NCBI GenBank assembly: GCA_036011305.1
Contig: DASCNA010000111.1
Location: 1 to 10,244, forward strand
Source: DASCNA01 sp036011305
GTDB lineage: Bacteria; Verrucomicrobiota; Lentisphaeria; Victivallales; GWF2-38-69
Direction of reading: 5' to 3'
DNA: 10,244 nt
The first letter of the stretch is position 1; each line of letters starts with the position of its first letter. Made by a program: the position numbers and the translations under genes. This document shows positions 1 through 6,422 of this stretch, piece after piece. Under the pieces are notes generated by a model. That model ran no database searches and was not told the DNA's origin. It was given only the letters and a program-made list of their open reading frames with translations.

Positions 1-2
1 GT

Positions 3-86
3 AGATTTACAAAAAAAAGTTTTATAATGAATAAATATTTTAAATCCTGGGAAACCGCTACAAGATACTACGAGGCTTTCAGCTAA
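3..86 (+). CDS. C-terminal tail of an unidentified ORF entering from the left edge
   Basis: A reading frame is open from the left edge and stops with TAA at 84-86. It gives about 27 residues ending in the aromatic-rich tail SWETATRYYEAFS. An internal ATG lies at 27. I do not recognise the family. The tail of a transposase or other mobile-element gene is possible, given the truncated genes nearby. The frame stops only about 50 bases before the sequence becomes a truncated transporter, so a rearrangement boundary probably lies between about 86 and 140. It could also be a chance open frame. Confidence 0.3.
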   Translation, partial: RFTKKSFIMNKYFKSWETATRYYEAFS

Positions 87-91
87 GGAAC

Positions 92-841
92 TTGACCCCT
101 GATGCAGAAATTCTATTATCTATTTCGCGACAGCGACTATTTACAAAATTTAATTGGCAAGCAAATTATAAATTTATGGCACTATTGAGCTTTGCAATAG
201 GAATTATAACATTATTTTTCTATGGTAATATTCGACAAAAAACAAATAACAAACGATCAATAAAAGACTATAAAAGTTTTATTCTTGATAAATATTTCAT
301 GGTTTTAGTTTTATTATGCTTGCTAGGATGCGCATCAATCTCAATACAAGTCACAGAAATGCCATTTATTAATGATAAGATATTTAATCTAACACCTATA
401 TACTCAGGTACTGTTTTAATGGCATTAAGTATCATGTTTTTATTAGGAAATATTTTAAACTATTATCTTTTAAAGTTTATTGAAATTAAAAAACTAATTA
501 GCATAACTATTACTGTATTTTTTCTAGCTTCTTTAGTTATGATTTATTCAATACATAATTCTAATATTCTCTATTCAGTGATTCCTTTTATGTTAATACT
601 TTTTGTAACAGGGCTATTGTTCCCAAATTTAATGACTTTAGCAATGTGTTATAAAAAAGAAAATGCTGGAATTGCAGGAGGATTTATTGGCTTTGCAATG
701 TATATAGGGGGAGCAATGATAACAGCAATCTTAGGTTTTTTCCCTATGAATAATAAAACATTGAGCTTAAGTTTAATTATAACAATTATATTAGTAATAT
801 TTTTTTGGAAAAAAGGTAAGGTTTTATTAAATGAGCTCTAA
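92..841 (+). pseudogene. 5'-truncated MFS transporter, C-terminal half (Bcr/CflA-like)
   Basis: The translation is very hydrophobic, with about seven predicted membrane helices, roughly at residues 28-48, 66-88, 103-125, 133-155, 160-185, 195-215 and 222-242. A full MFS exporter has twelve spans and about 400 residues. The stretch FTKFNWQANYKF near residue 18 resembles the segment before TM6 in Bcr/CflA-type drug/H+ antiporters, where a Trp-Gln or Trp-Arg pair precedes Phe. This is therefore TM6-TM12 without the N-terminal half. The only in-frame start is a TTG at 92 without a good ribosome binding site, and the first 15 or so residues do not look like MFS sequence. The family join is probably near base 135-140. 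The 3' end is intact and overlaps the next gene by 11 bases, which suggests an original two-gene operon. It is unlikely to be a working transporter. Confidence 0.7.
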
Positions 842-1712
842 TAAATTCTGTAATAACATGTTTCCGGTTAATTCTTTACCCGTAATTTTAGGAGATGATA
901 GTTTTACTGGATGGTTTTCTAATGACTATAAATCAGAAAACGAAAGAGTAAACTCTTATAAAGAAGTTATTAACTTAGCCTATTCATCAGGTATAAAAAC
1001 ATTTATTTGTTGCTGGCATAACTCTCTTAATAAAATCTTAAAAGATTTTAAAGAACATCATTCCGATATTGTTTGTATAGCCAACCCACAGTGGAATAAT
1101 TATTATTATTTTAATAATCATTCATTATGGACTGAATATTATAGGCAAAAATGTGTTGCTACTATCAATAGTAGAATAGAAAAAGTTTCATCACACTGGT
1201 TAAAAAATATAAACGTAAATGATTACTTTTCAGAAAAAGATTTAAATAGTATTTATTTAAAAGAAAAAGACCTAGAAAAATGTTTTTCTGAATTGTCTTT
1301 TTGCGATTATTTTACTTTTGGAAATCTTTGGTATGATTTTTTTTATTACACAAATAAAATAGATATAGTTATGAAAGAATTATCGATAATAAAATATTTT
1401 AATAAAAAACCTTTAGGTATTATCTCTGGTGGTGAATTACCACTGTCTATTCTGTCAAAACTTAATATTAACAATGTATTAATATGGTTTAATAGATATT
1501 ATTCGTTTCCAAATATTAGAGAAACAAAGAAAGCAATAAAAAATACAAAATGTAATTTGATCGCATATAGGATTTTTGAAAATAATGAGAATTTAAATAT
1601 TAAAGAATCTCTTTCATTTATTTCTGCACATTCTAAAATTAAAGGCTTTGTTGTTGGCATTGATAACTTAAACCAGGCAAAAGAAACATTTGCAAAAATA
1701 AATACATTATAA
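831..1712 (+). CDS. aldo/keto-reductase-like TIM-barrel protein
   Basis: The protein has 293 residues. The N-terminus has an LGDDSFTGWFSNDY turn (residues 20-33) followed by a helix-strand pair ending AYSSGIKTFICCWHN, as in the first beta-alpha unit of a TIM barrel. The C-terminal third (SLSFISAHSKIKGFVVGIDNLNQ) closely follows the aldo/keto reductase pattern in which a helix precedes a VIVGxxxxxxL phosphate-binding strand. I cannot find the usual Asp-Tyr-Lys-His tetrad, so it may be a non-reductase relative. The ATG overlaps the stop region of the MFS gene, and AAGGTAAGG (813-821) is a good ribosome binding site 9 bases upstream. This indicates translational coupling in a former transport and biosynthesis operon. 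Because the partner is truncated, this gene may be a stranded passenger. The substrate is unknown. Confidence 0.6.
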   Translation: MSSNKFCNNMFPVNSLPVILGDDSFTGWFSNDYKSENERVNSYKEVINLAYSSGIKTFICCWHNSLNKILKDFKEHHSDIVCIANPQWNNYYYFNNHSLWTEYYRQKCVATINSRIEKVSSHWLKNINVNDYFSEKDLNSIYLKEKDLEKCFSELSFCDYFTFGNLWYDFFYYTNKIDIVMKELSIIKYFNKKPLGIISGGELPLSILSKLNINNVLIWFNRYYSFPNIRETKKAIKNTKCNLIAYRIFENNENLNIKESLSFISAHSKIKGFVVGIDNLNQAKETFAKINTL

Positions 1713-1756
1713 ATAAGAGATATTATCATTTTGCTATTGCTGTTATTTTCTTTTTA

Positions 1757-1794
1757 GGGGTCCAAAGTCCAACAGAACGGAAACGTACGCTAAG
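1757..1794 (+). repeat. Left terminal inverted repeat, Tn3 family (38 bp)
   Basis: The repeat begins GGGGTCCAAAG and ends AACGTACGCTAAG. It has the length and the GGGG...TAAG ends of Tn3-family terminal repeats, including the internal GAACGGAAAC that is close to GAACGAAAAC of Tn3 itself. Confidence 0.78.
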
Positions 1795-1823
1795 GAATAT
1801 TATGTTTTTAAAAATAGTATAAT

Positions 1824-1936
1824 TGTCTACTAACTCACAAATTATTAGACAGCGTAAATAGGCAATAAAATATGTCTATTAAATCGTTTTCAATATGTAA
1901 GTAGACATTAAATTCTACTAATCGATTTAGGAAACA
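1824..1936. promoter_or_regulatory. res-like serine-resolvase recombination site with subsites I, II and III
   Basis: Subsite I (1824-1851, 28 bp) is bounded by TGTCTA and TAGACA. Subsite II (1873-1907, 35 bp) is bounded by the same inverted hexamers. Subsite III (1913-1936, 24 bp) is weaker: TTCTACTAATCG facing TGTTTCCTAAAT on the other strand. The spacers are 21 and 5 bases. The canonical Tn3/gamma-delta res has 28, 34 and 25-bp subsites with spacers of 22 and 5, so the layout is almost identical. The half-sites TGTCTACTA, TGTCTAATA and TGTCTATTA fit the known TGTCYNNTA pattern. The centre of subsite I is not symmetrical, which is the weakest point. No tnpR gene lies beside it. Confidence 0.7.
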
Positions 1937-2011
1937 TTTTGAGACTGTTCAATGATATGATTGAGTATCGATAAATAATCAATAATCACAAGCTTTGAGG
2001 CTATTGTTTTC

Positions 2012-2049
2012 CTTAACGTACACTTTCGTTCCATTGGACTTCAGCCCCC
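2012..2049 (-). repeat. Right terminal inverted repeat, Tn3 family (38 bp)
   Basis: This is the reverse complement partner of the left repeat: minus-strand GGGGGCTGAAG at its outer end and GTACGTTAAG at its inner end. A run of six C at 2045-2050 makes the exact outer base uncertain by one. Its TGA provides the stop codon that ends the truncated transposase frame reading into it. Confidence 0.75.
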
Positions 2050-2301
2050 CTTCTCAGCGGCGATCTTTCCACATGAACTACAGAATCTGGATTTGCAGGT
2101 ATGCTTCACCTTTTTCTGTGATTTGCACTTAGGACATATGTATAAGTGATAGCCTAGTATATCTTTACATCCTTGTGTTTTTCTGACATTCCATAAAACA
2201 GGCCATCTCATATCAACAGTACTGTCTCTCCAGAGTAGATTCCAGGCATTTCCTTTTGTGAAAATATCCTTTAATGTAACTTTGCCTGATATGAATTCCA
2301 T
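2041..2301 (-). pseudogene. IS91-family transposase, N-terminal zinc-binding fragment
   Basis: An 86-residue fragment starts at ATG 2301 with a TAA stop three codons upstream in frame. It matches the IS91-type transposase N-terminus: a DIFTKGNAWN helix, a GYHLYICPKC knuckle (C56, C59) and HTCKSRFCSSCGKIA (H67, C69, C74, C77), the zinc-binding module that precedes the rolling-circle (Y2-type) transposase domain. Full-length family members run to about 300-400 residues. Here the frame breaks after CGKIAAEK, exactly where the Tn3-type right end begins, and its last two glycines and stop codon come from that repeat. The remainder of the gene is not on the far side of the element, so it has been lost. 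It is not functional as a transposase. Confidence 0.8.
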
Positions 2302-2926
2302 TGGCTTTTAAAGCTCTATAAATGCGTTTTAAGATAAAAATGTATGCTTTAGTGTATCTTGAGTAACCTTATGCAAATAAGGCTATAACTTAGCTCTATG
2401 GTGTTATTTTTCATTCTGTTTTTTAGAAAAAGATTGGGTAAGCTGTAGGGAAATTCTTTTCCCTTAAGATTCCTGTTATTTGTTAATGAATCGTTAGTCG
2501 TTGATAGGGATATGTTAGCGAGTATTATGATTAATCCAATTAATCTTTTTGTAGTCAAAATAGTTTTTTTTGCGTAGATGAGGAGTGAAACGACGACGAT
2601 CGGAGCTCTAAGGACAGCTTTGCTGTTCGCTACATGACTGAACATTTGTGAAGGCATCAATATTAAACACAGATGTAGATGACTTTCTGATGTTTTTTTT
2701 GATATTACCTGAAACTTACTTCCGGGAAAATCGTAGCGAAGCTACTCATCTTGGAAATTTTCTTTTTAGCCTTTGGCTGCCCTTCTCTATTTCTAAAAAA
2801 GTATAATCATGCAAGATAGAGGGTAAAACAAGTCATTTAGGCTTTGCCGTCAATGATTAATCGTTTAAAGAGAAAACAGTAATGAATAACCATTTAAAGA
2901 ACACCCTCTTTTTTAGCCTCAAATCG
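2302..2926. other. Intergenic stretch between the IS91 remnant and the iterons; no credible gene
   Basis: Neither strand shows a frame with recognisable protein character. The longest minus-strand frame (2349-2660) has low-complexity composition and no usable ribosome binding site. The stretch does hold four very small perfect hairpins with three-base loops: ACAGC/GCTGT at 2614-2626, GTAGC/GCTAC at 2733-2745, AGCC/GGCT at 2768-2778 and GGC/GCC at 2840-2848. They are spread across about 240 bases before the origin. I assign no function. Confidence 0.4.
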
Positions 2927-3310
2927 TTACCTGAATTACTATGGTAGCTTATCTAAATTACTATGGTAGTTTTATTGTAGTTACCTAAGTTACTATGGTA
3001 GTTTACCTAAATTACTATACTTTTACAAAAAACATATTTACCTAAATTACTATAGCATTTTGCATATTTATCTAAATTACTATGGTATTTTGCATATTTA
3101 TCTAAATTACTATGTTTTTTGATAGATTTACCTAAATTACTACGACGCAGTTTGTTGCCTAAATCACTATACTTTTCTGTCATTTTTATCTAAATTACTA
3201 TGCTATTAACGTCTTTATTATAGAAATGAAGTCTAATTTGAGGTTAAAAATGGGATATAATATCTTAAGATATTATATAAATAAAAGTAAAATTTATCTA
3301 AATTACTATA
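2927..3310 (+). repeat. Iteron array of eleven copies, replication origin (oriV)
   Basis: The 17-base unit TTACCTAAATTACTATG, with T for the second C in some copies, starts at 2927, 2949, 2981, 3003, 3038, 3068, 3098, 3128, 3155, 3186 and 3294. Copies at 2927, 2981, 3128 and 3155 carry one or two changes. All lie in the same orientation upstream of the initiator gene. The start-to-start distances are mostly 22 or 30-32 bases, close to two or three helical turns, so the copies sit on nearly the same DNA face. The sixth and seventh copies lie in an exact 27-base direct repeat (3058-3084 and 3088-3114). The last copy stands apart by 108 bases and flanks an AT-rich palindrome. Uniform direct repeats beside a Rep gene are the standard form of an iteron plasmid origin. 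I found no clear DnaA box. Confidence 0.9.
3255..3278. promoter_or_regulatory. 24-bp perfect palindrome between the last two iterons
   Basis: ATATAATATCTT is followed at once by its exact reverse complement, centred between bases 3266 and 3267. It lies in the AT-rich gap between iterons ten and eleven, about 135 bases upstream of rep. A dimer-binding operator for a regulator, or a melting or hairpin element of the origin, are both plausible. The symmetry is certain; the function is inferred. Confidence 0.6.
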
Positions 3311-3317
3311 ATATCCA

Positions 3318-3400
3318 TTGCAAATAATATAAATTTATCTAATATATGTTATAAAAGGTAGTAAAAAATAAGTTTCTGAGTACAAAATAGTTATCTAATA
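3318..3400 (+). promoter_or_regulatory. Probable rep promoter with half-iterons
   Basis: TTGCAA at 3318-3323 could be a -35 hexamer, with AT-rich -10 candidates (AATATA or TATATG) at 3341-3348. The left part of the iteron, TTATCTAAT, recurs at 3335-3343 and again as TTATCTAATA at 3391-3400, just before the rep ribosome binding site. Incomplete iterons over the rep promoter are known in iteron plasmids, where initiator dimers repress their own gene. The exact promoter is uncertain. Confidence 0.4.
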
Positions 3401-3414
3401 AAGAGATTATGATT

Positions 3415-4599
3415 ATGAAAACCGGAACTATAGAAAAAGAAAAGCAAACCACAATAGCTCTAAAAGAGTACTTCCAGTATCCAATCTTTAAATATAAAGA
3501 TTGCGGCGTCCCTTCATCATATACTGTTAAAGATGTAAAGTATACTATTGGGGTAACAAACCCAATGCTAAATAGCGAGGAAAAAGAAAAGTGTATAACT
3601 TTAACCATGGATCATGGCTTAGTCTTGCTAGGTATATTTTGTTTTACTAACCCGTTCGAAAGGCTTAGGGAGATCCCTTTTTCATTAACAGAGTTTTGTA
3701 ATACTGTTTTTGGCTGCTCTAATACAAAAACTCATAAAAAAGCTAAAACGATACTTAATGAATTAATGCATTGTTGGACTGAAATCGAAGATAAAGGGAA
3801 AAAAACTTATCATAGAATCTTGAGCGATGTAGTTATTTCAAAGAAAAAATCTAAAAGGGGCTCTAAAAGCAGTAGTGAGGAGATATGGTTTGATAAAGTT
3901 GTTTTGAGCGAAATGTATTATAACTTAATCTACAATATAGAAAGGCGAATGTGTCTTGACCTTTCATATGTAAGGCAATTGACATCAACCCTAGCAAAAA
4001 CAATTTTTATGTATCTTCCATCAAGAGCAATAAAAGCGTCATCAGAGGGTCAAATATTTAAAATTTCACTAACAACACTTCTTACTCAGGTTGGATATAG
4101 TCCAATACCTCAATACAAATCCAAGCGGAAACAAATTTTTACAAAAAACGATGAAACTTCAATATTAAACCAACTAAATAAAGCAAAACTTCTTAATGAT
4201 AAAATATTTAAATGCGACCTGGAAGATACTGTAGATAAAAAAGATTATAACTTAGCCTGCTGGGTAGATAGTACGCACGCAATAGTAAAGGAACCTAAAG
4301 GAAAACTTTATGAAGCCTGGAAAAAAAGTGGCGGTAGTTTTATGGAGTGGCAAAAAAGACTTTCAACGAAAAGTGTTGTTGAATTTAACTCATACGAGTT
4401 AGATGCATTAAGTCACACTCCAAAATGGGAAACAAGTAAACAATTTTTAATAATGGCAAAGTGCCTCCTTGGAGATTTATTTGCTGAGTATATTGGTGCA
4501 GTAAAAAACGATGTAATAGAAGACAAGCTTTTCTATAAAACACCCGGGCATGCTTTAACCGCCGAGCTATTAAAAGCAATAACAAAAGTTAATAAATAA
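3415..4599 (+). CDS. Plasmid replication initiator protein (iteron-binding Rep)
   Basis: The protein has about 394 residues and lies directly downstream of the iterons. I chose the ATG at 3415 because AAGAG (3401-3405) sits 9 bases before it; an in-frame ATG at 3409 is only 3 bases from that site. The first half contains basic and helical segments (NTKTHKKAKTILNEL). The middle (ERRMCLDLSYVRQLTSTLAKTIFMYLPSRA, then FKISLTTLLTQVGYS, then a lysine-rich stretch, then ILNQLNKAKLLNDKIF) has the helix, helix, strand spacing of the winged-helix domains in Rep_3/TrfA-type initiators. Such proteins bind iterons as monomers to open the origin and repress their own gene as dimers. The C-terminal hundred residues are not recognised. 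I cannot assign an incompatibility group. Function rests on architecture and position more than on strong motifs. Confidence 0.75.
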   Translation: MKTGTIEKEKQTTIALKEYFQYPIFKYKDCGVPSSYTVKDVKYTIGVTNPMLNSEEKEKCITLTMDHGLVLLGIFCFTNPFERLREIPFSLTEFCNTVFGCSNTKTHKKAKTILNELMHCWTEIEDKGKKTYHRILSDVVISKKKSKRGSKSSSEEIWFDKVVLSEMYYNLIYNIERRMCLDLSYVRQLTSTLAKTIFMYLPSRAIKASSEGQIFKISLTTLLTQVGYSPIPQYKSKRKQIFTKNDETSILNQLNKAKLLNDKIFKCDLEDTVDKKDYNLACWVDSTHAIVKEPKGKLYEAWKKSGGSFMEWQKRLSTKSVVEFNSYELDALSHTPKWETSKQFLIMAKCLLGDLFAEYIGAVKNDVIEDKLFYKTPGHALTAELLKAITKVNK

Positions 4600-4640
4600 A
4601 TGAGCTAAAAACAATTATATTTTTTAATTTAATTTAATAA

Positions 4641-5034
4641 AAAAAGTTCATAATAGGAACTACAAAGGAGCGTAAAGAGCTATATCTTATCGTGGACAAA
4701 GAAAACACTAAATTCAGGGCTGGGATCTCTTATAATGCAACTGGTATGATTAGTGATTTAAGGCATTCGTGGGGGAAACCTAGATTATAAGAAATCATGT
4801 ATTCTAAAAAGCTCTATAGAACTAAATAAACTTGAGCGATCTATACTCTGCTTTTTTGGAAAGCTTAGAGCTACGTCAAAAAAAAGCTTTGATGGAAATA
4901 CTGTCGTTTGTAAGGTTGCAAACAAATGACACAAGTAATCATGGATAGTAGGAAAAACAAAAAATAGAACTGAACTTGAATACTTTGGATATAAAAAGAT
5001 TTCTGGAAACAGTAGTGATTGCAGAAATTATTAA
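4641..5034 (+). pseudogene. Decayed coding stretch, unidentified, with frameshift and stops
   Basis: Protein-like sequence is split across frames. The frame running through 4641-4790 gives KERKELYLIVDKENTKFRAG followed by ISYNATGMISDLRHSWGKPRL, which could be a small helix-turn-helix-like unit, and then TAA. A second frame from 4789 continues with LERSILCFFGKLRATSKKSF and NTVVCKVANK, stops at 4927, and after one more stop resumes as SWIVGKTKNRTELEYFGYKK to 5034. No ATG begins the first part. The composition, with few stops and balanced hydrophobic and charged residues, suggests a gene of about 130 codons damaged by one frameshift and two stops. It may once have been a regulator or accessory replication gene. 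I do not recognise the family, and chance open frames remain possible. Confidence 0.35.
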
Positions 5035-5080
5035 TATTTGATTATCCAACACCTTTATTAAATAAGTAGCCTTCTAAATT

Positions 5081-5470
5081 ACCCCCCCCCTCCTCTAAAA
5101 TTACTCTTCACGCTCTTGGTTTTTGTGCTCACGCTAATATATATGAGTATAAAGCGTGAGCACAAGTATAACAATGTATTCGTCTGTATATATGTTATAT
5201 AGATTATAATGAAATTATAGTTACGCTCACGCTATGCGCTAATATATGAGAGTATATAGCGTGAGCACGAGTTGTTAAATAAAGTACTTTTGATACTTGT
5301 GAAATACTCCCCCCTTCCCTACTAAAAAGTTGTACTCATAATCGCGCTCAAAATTATATATACGAGCGCAAGATTTCGAGTGTTAGCACAAACTTAAATA
5401 ATATAGCTTGATTTATATTTGTGCTCAAGATATAATTGGAACTGATAGAGACCGAGCGTGAGCATCAGTG
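5081..5470. repeat. Cluster of inverted repeats built on AGCGTGAGCA; candidate centromere or operator array
   Basis: Four hairpin-type inverted repeats lie in about 290 bases. TTGTGCTCACGCT/AGCGTGAGCACAA has 13-base arms (5123-5135 and 5153-5165). GCTCACGCTAT/ATAGCGTGAGC has 11-base arms (5225-5235 and 5256-5266). GCGCTC/GAGCGC lies at 5344-5349 and 5364-5369. AGCACAAA pairs with TTTGTGCT around 5385-5427. A further single AGCGTGAGCA lies at 5455-5464, just before the next gene. C-runs (nine C at 5082-5090, six C near 5310) precede the first and third hairpins. The spacers of the first three are AT-rich. Repeated sites immediately upstream of a possible DNA-binding gene suggest its operator and/or a plasmid partition site. 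They are too AT-spaced to be ordinary terminators. Confidence 0.6.
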
Positions 5471-5497
5471 GGAAAATTAATCAGAAAGGAGCATGAC

Positions 5498-6271
5498 ATG
5501 GCAGCCGACGATAAGTATATTCCTATGATGGAAGCGGCAAATAAATATGATGAAATAGCATACCCTACACTCACAAGATGGGTCCGAGATCTTACTGAAG
5601 AAGAAAGAGAATTATACATAAAAGAAATAAGAAACACTGCGGGGCGAACAGAAAAAGCCATACTCACATCATACCTTGAAAACCGCTTAAAAAGTAAAGT
5701 AAATGCGAAAAACGAGCATGAGTATAACGAAAAAAAAGAAGAGAATTCTAAGACTCGCAAGGCTAATGAATATGCCACTAAGATTGAGCGTGCAAAGATA
5801 AATGAGCTTGCCAAAATTAATATAGAGAAAGCCAGTGATATAGCTAAATACGAAAGTCGCGCACACACACTAACAATTAAAGTTTTAATTATAGTATTGT
5901 TTGTGTGTGTGCTCATGTTTGTAAGCGGTTTTTGGTTTTTTTATAAGGAGACTAAAATTAATCATTCTAAAGAATTGTTTTCACAGGAAAAGCTGTTTAA
6001 AGAAAGAATTAAATCAATAGAACGCGAGCGTGAGTATGAGAATCAAAATTATACTGATAAGATAGCCCGGTTGCAAAGCGATAGTGGAAAAGATAAGGCT
6101 TTACTTGAAATGCAATATAAAGAAAAGATATCCACACTTAAGAATAAGGTATATAAGCTTGAGATAAAGCAAAGTTATTTAGAACATCAAATATATGTAG
6201 ATTCTGGAAGAGTTTCGAAAACAGAGAAAGCGATGGCCCCAAAAAATGGTTCTAATATTTTTAATATCTAA
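5498..6271 (+). CDS. Membrane-anchored coiled-coil protein with possible N-terminal HTH
   Basis: About 257 residues. The start is set at ATG 5498 because AAAGGAG (5485-5491) lies 6 bases upstream; an in-frame GTG at 5468 has no such site. Residues 8-34 (PMMEAANKYDEI, then AYPTLTRWVRDL) resemble the excisionase or MerR type of helix-turn-helix, where a YPTLxRWxR helix would read DNA. Residues 36-125 are highly charged and helical, probably coiled coil. Residues 128-149 (LIIVLFVCVLMFVSGFWFFY) form a single membrane span. Residues 150-240 are again a long charged helix. If the N-terminus binds DNA it must be cytoplasmic, which puts the C-terminal coil outside the membrane. The inverted-repeat cluster ends 34 bases upstream. 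A role in partition or membrane tethering of the plasmid is an inference, and entry exclusion or conjugation accessory functions are alternatives. I do not recognise the family. Confidence 0.6.
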   Translation: MAADDKYIPMMEAANKYDEIAYPTLTRWVRDLTEEERELYIKEIRNTAGRTEKAILTSYLENRLKSKVNAKNEHEYNEKKEENSKTRKANEYATKIERAKINELAKINIEKASDIAKYESRAHTLTIKVLIIVLFVCVLMFVSGFWFFYKETKINHSKELFSQEKLFKERIKSIEREREYENQNYTDKIARLQSDSGKDKALLEMQYKEKISTLKNKVYKLEIKQSYLEHQIYVDSGRVSKTEKAMAPKNGSNIFNI

Positions 6272-6422
6272 GGTTTAAACTTTCAACTACAATTAAAAAT
6301 TTGGTATTAGGGCAGGGGGCATGCTAATCATTAAAGTTTGCTCTTTTTTTTGTGATTGTTTTAAAAAGTATACAATACGAACGAAATTGTTTGTAAATGG
6401 TGGTTGTGCAATTTATCATTGT

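Larger units (their letters stand above)
1757..2049. mobile_element. Miniature Tn3-family element (TIME-like) carrying a res-like region
   Basis: Two 38-bp ends face each other. Read inward, the left end starts GGGGTCCAAAGTCCAAC and finishes ACGCTAAG. The right end, read on the minus strand, starts GGGGGCTGAAGTCCAAT and finishes ACGTTAAG. They agree at most positions and carry the Tn3-family hallmarks: a GGGG tip, an internal GAACGRAA, and an ACGYTAAG inner end. The interior of about 217 bases has no gene but holds three resolvase-type subsites (1824-1936). This is the make-up of a Tn3-derived inverted-repeat miniature element, mobilised in trans by a related transposase. No 5-bp target duplication is seen: TTTTA lies on the left and CTTCT or TTCTC on the right. 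The two flanks also belong to different contexts, so the present arrangement probably arose by recombination or deletion after insertion. Confidence 0.75.

Noticed and set aside
61..98. A further Tn3-type end reading TAAG...GACCCC
   Set aside because: TAAG and GACCCC are only about 15 bases apart and the rest does not align with the two 38-bp ends at 1757 and 2012.
1499..1729. Minus-strand open frame of 76 codons
   Set aside because: It is a hydrophobic shadow of the aldo/keto-reductase-like gene.
2349..2660. Minus-strand open frame of 103 codons in the gene-free stretch before the iterons
   Set aside because: Composition is unlike a folded protein, there is no usable ribosome binding site, and the region has other features of non-coding DNA.
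2927..3310. CRISPR array
   Set aside because: The repeats are short, direct, slightly variable and spaced 5-18 bases apart beside a Rep gene, which fits iterons; spacers are not unique protospacer-length sequences.
5123..5165. Rho-independent terminator
   Set aside because: The arms are GC-containing but the loop is long and AT-rich, no T-run follows, and the motif recurs several times with no gene ending just upstream.
5425..5916. Minus-strand open frame of 163 codons, serine- and leucine-rich
   Set aside because: It is antisense to the coiled-coil gene, which has a good ribosome binding site and a sensible domain plan; the composition is that of a shadow frame.
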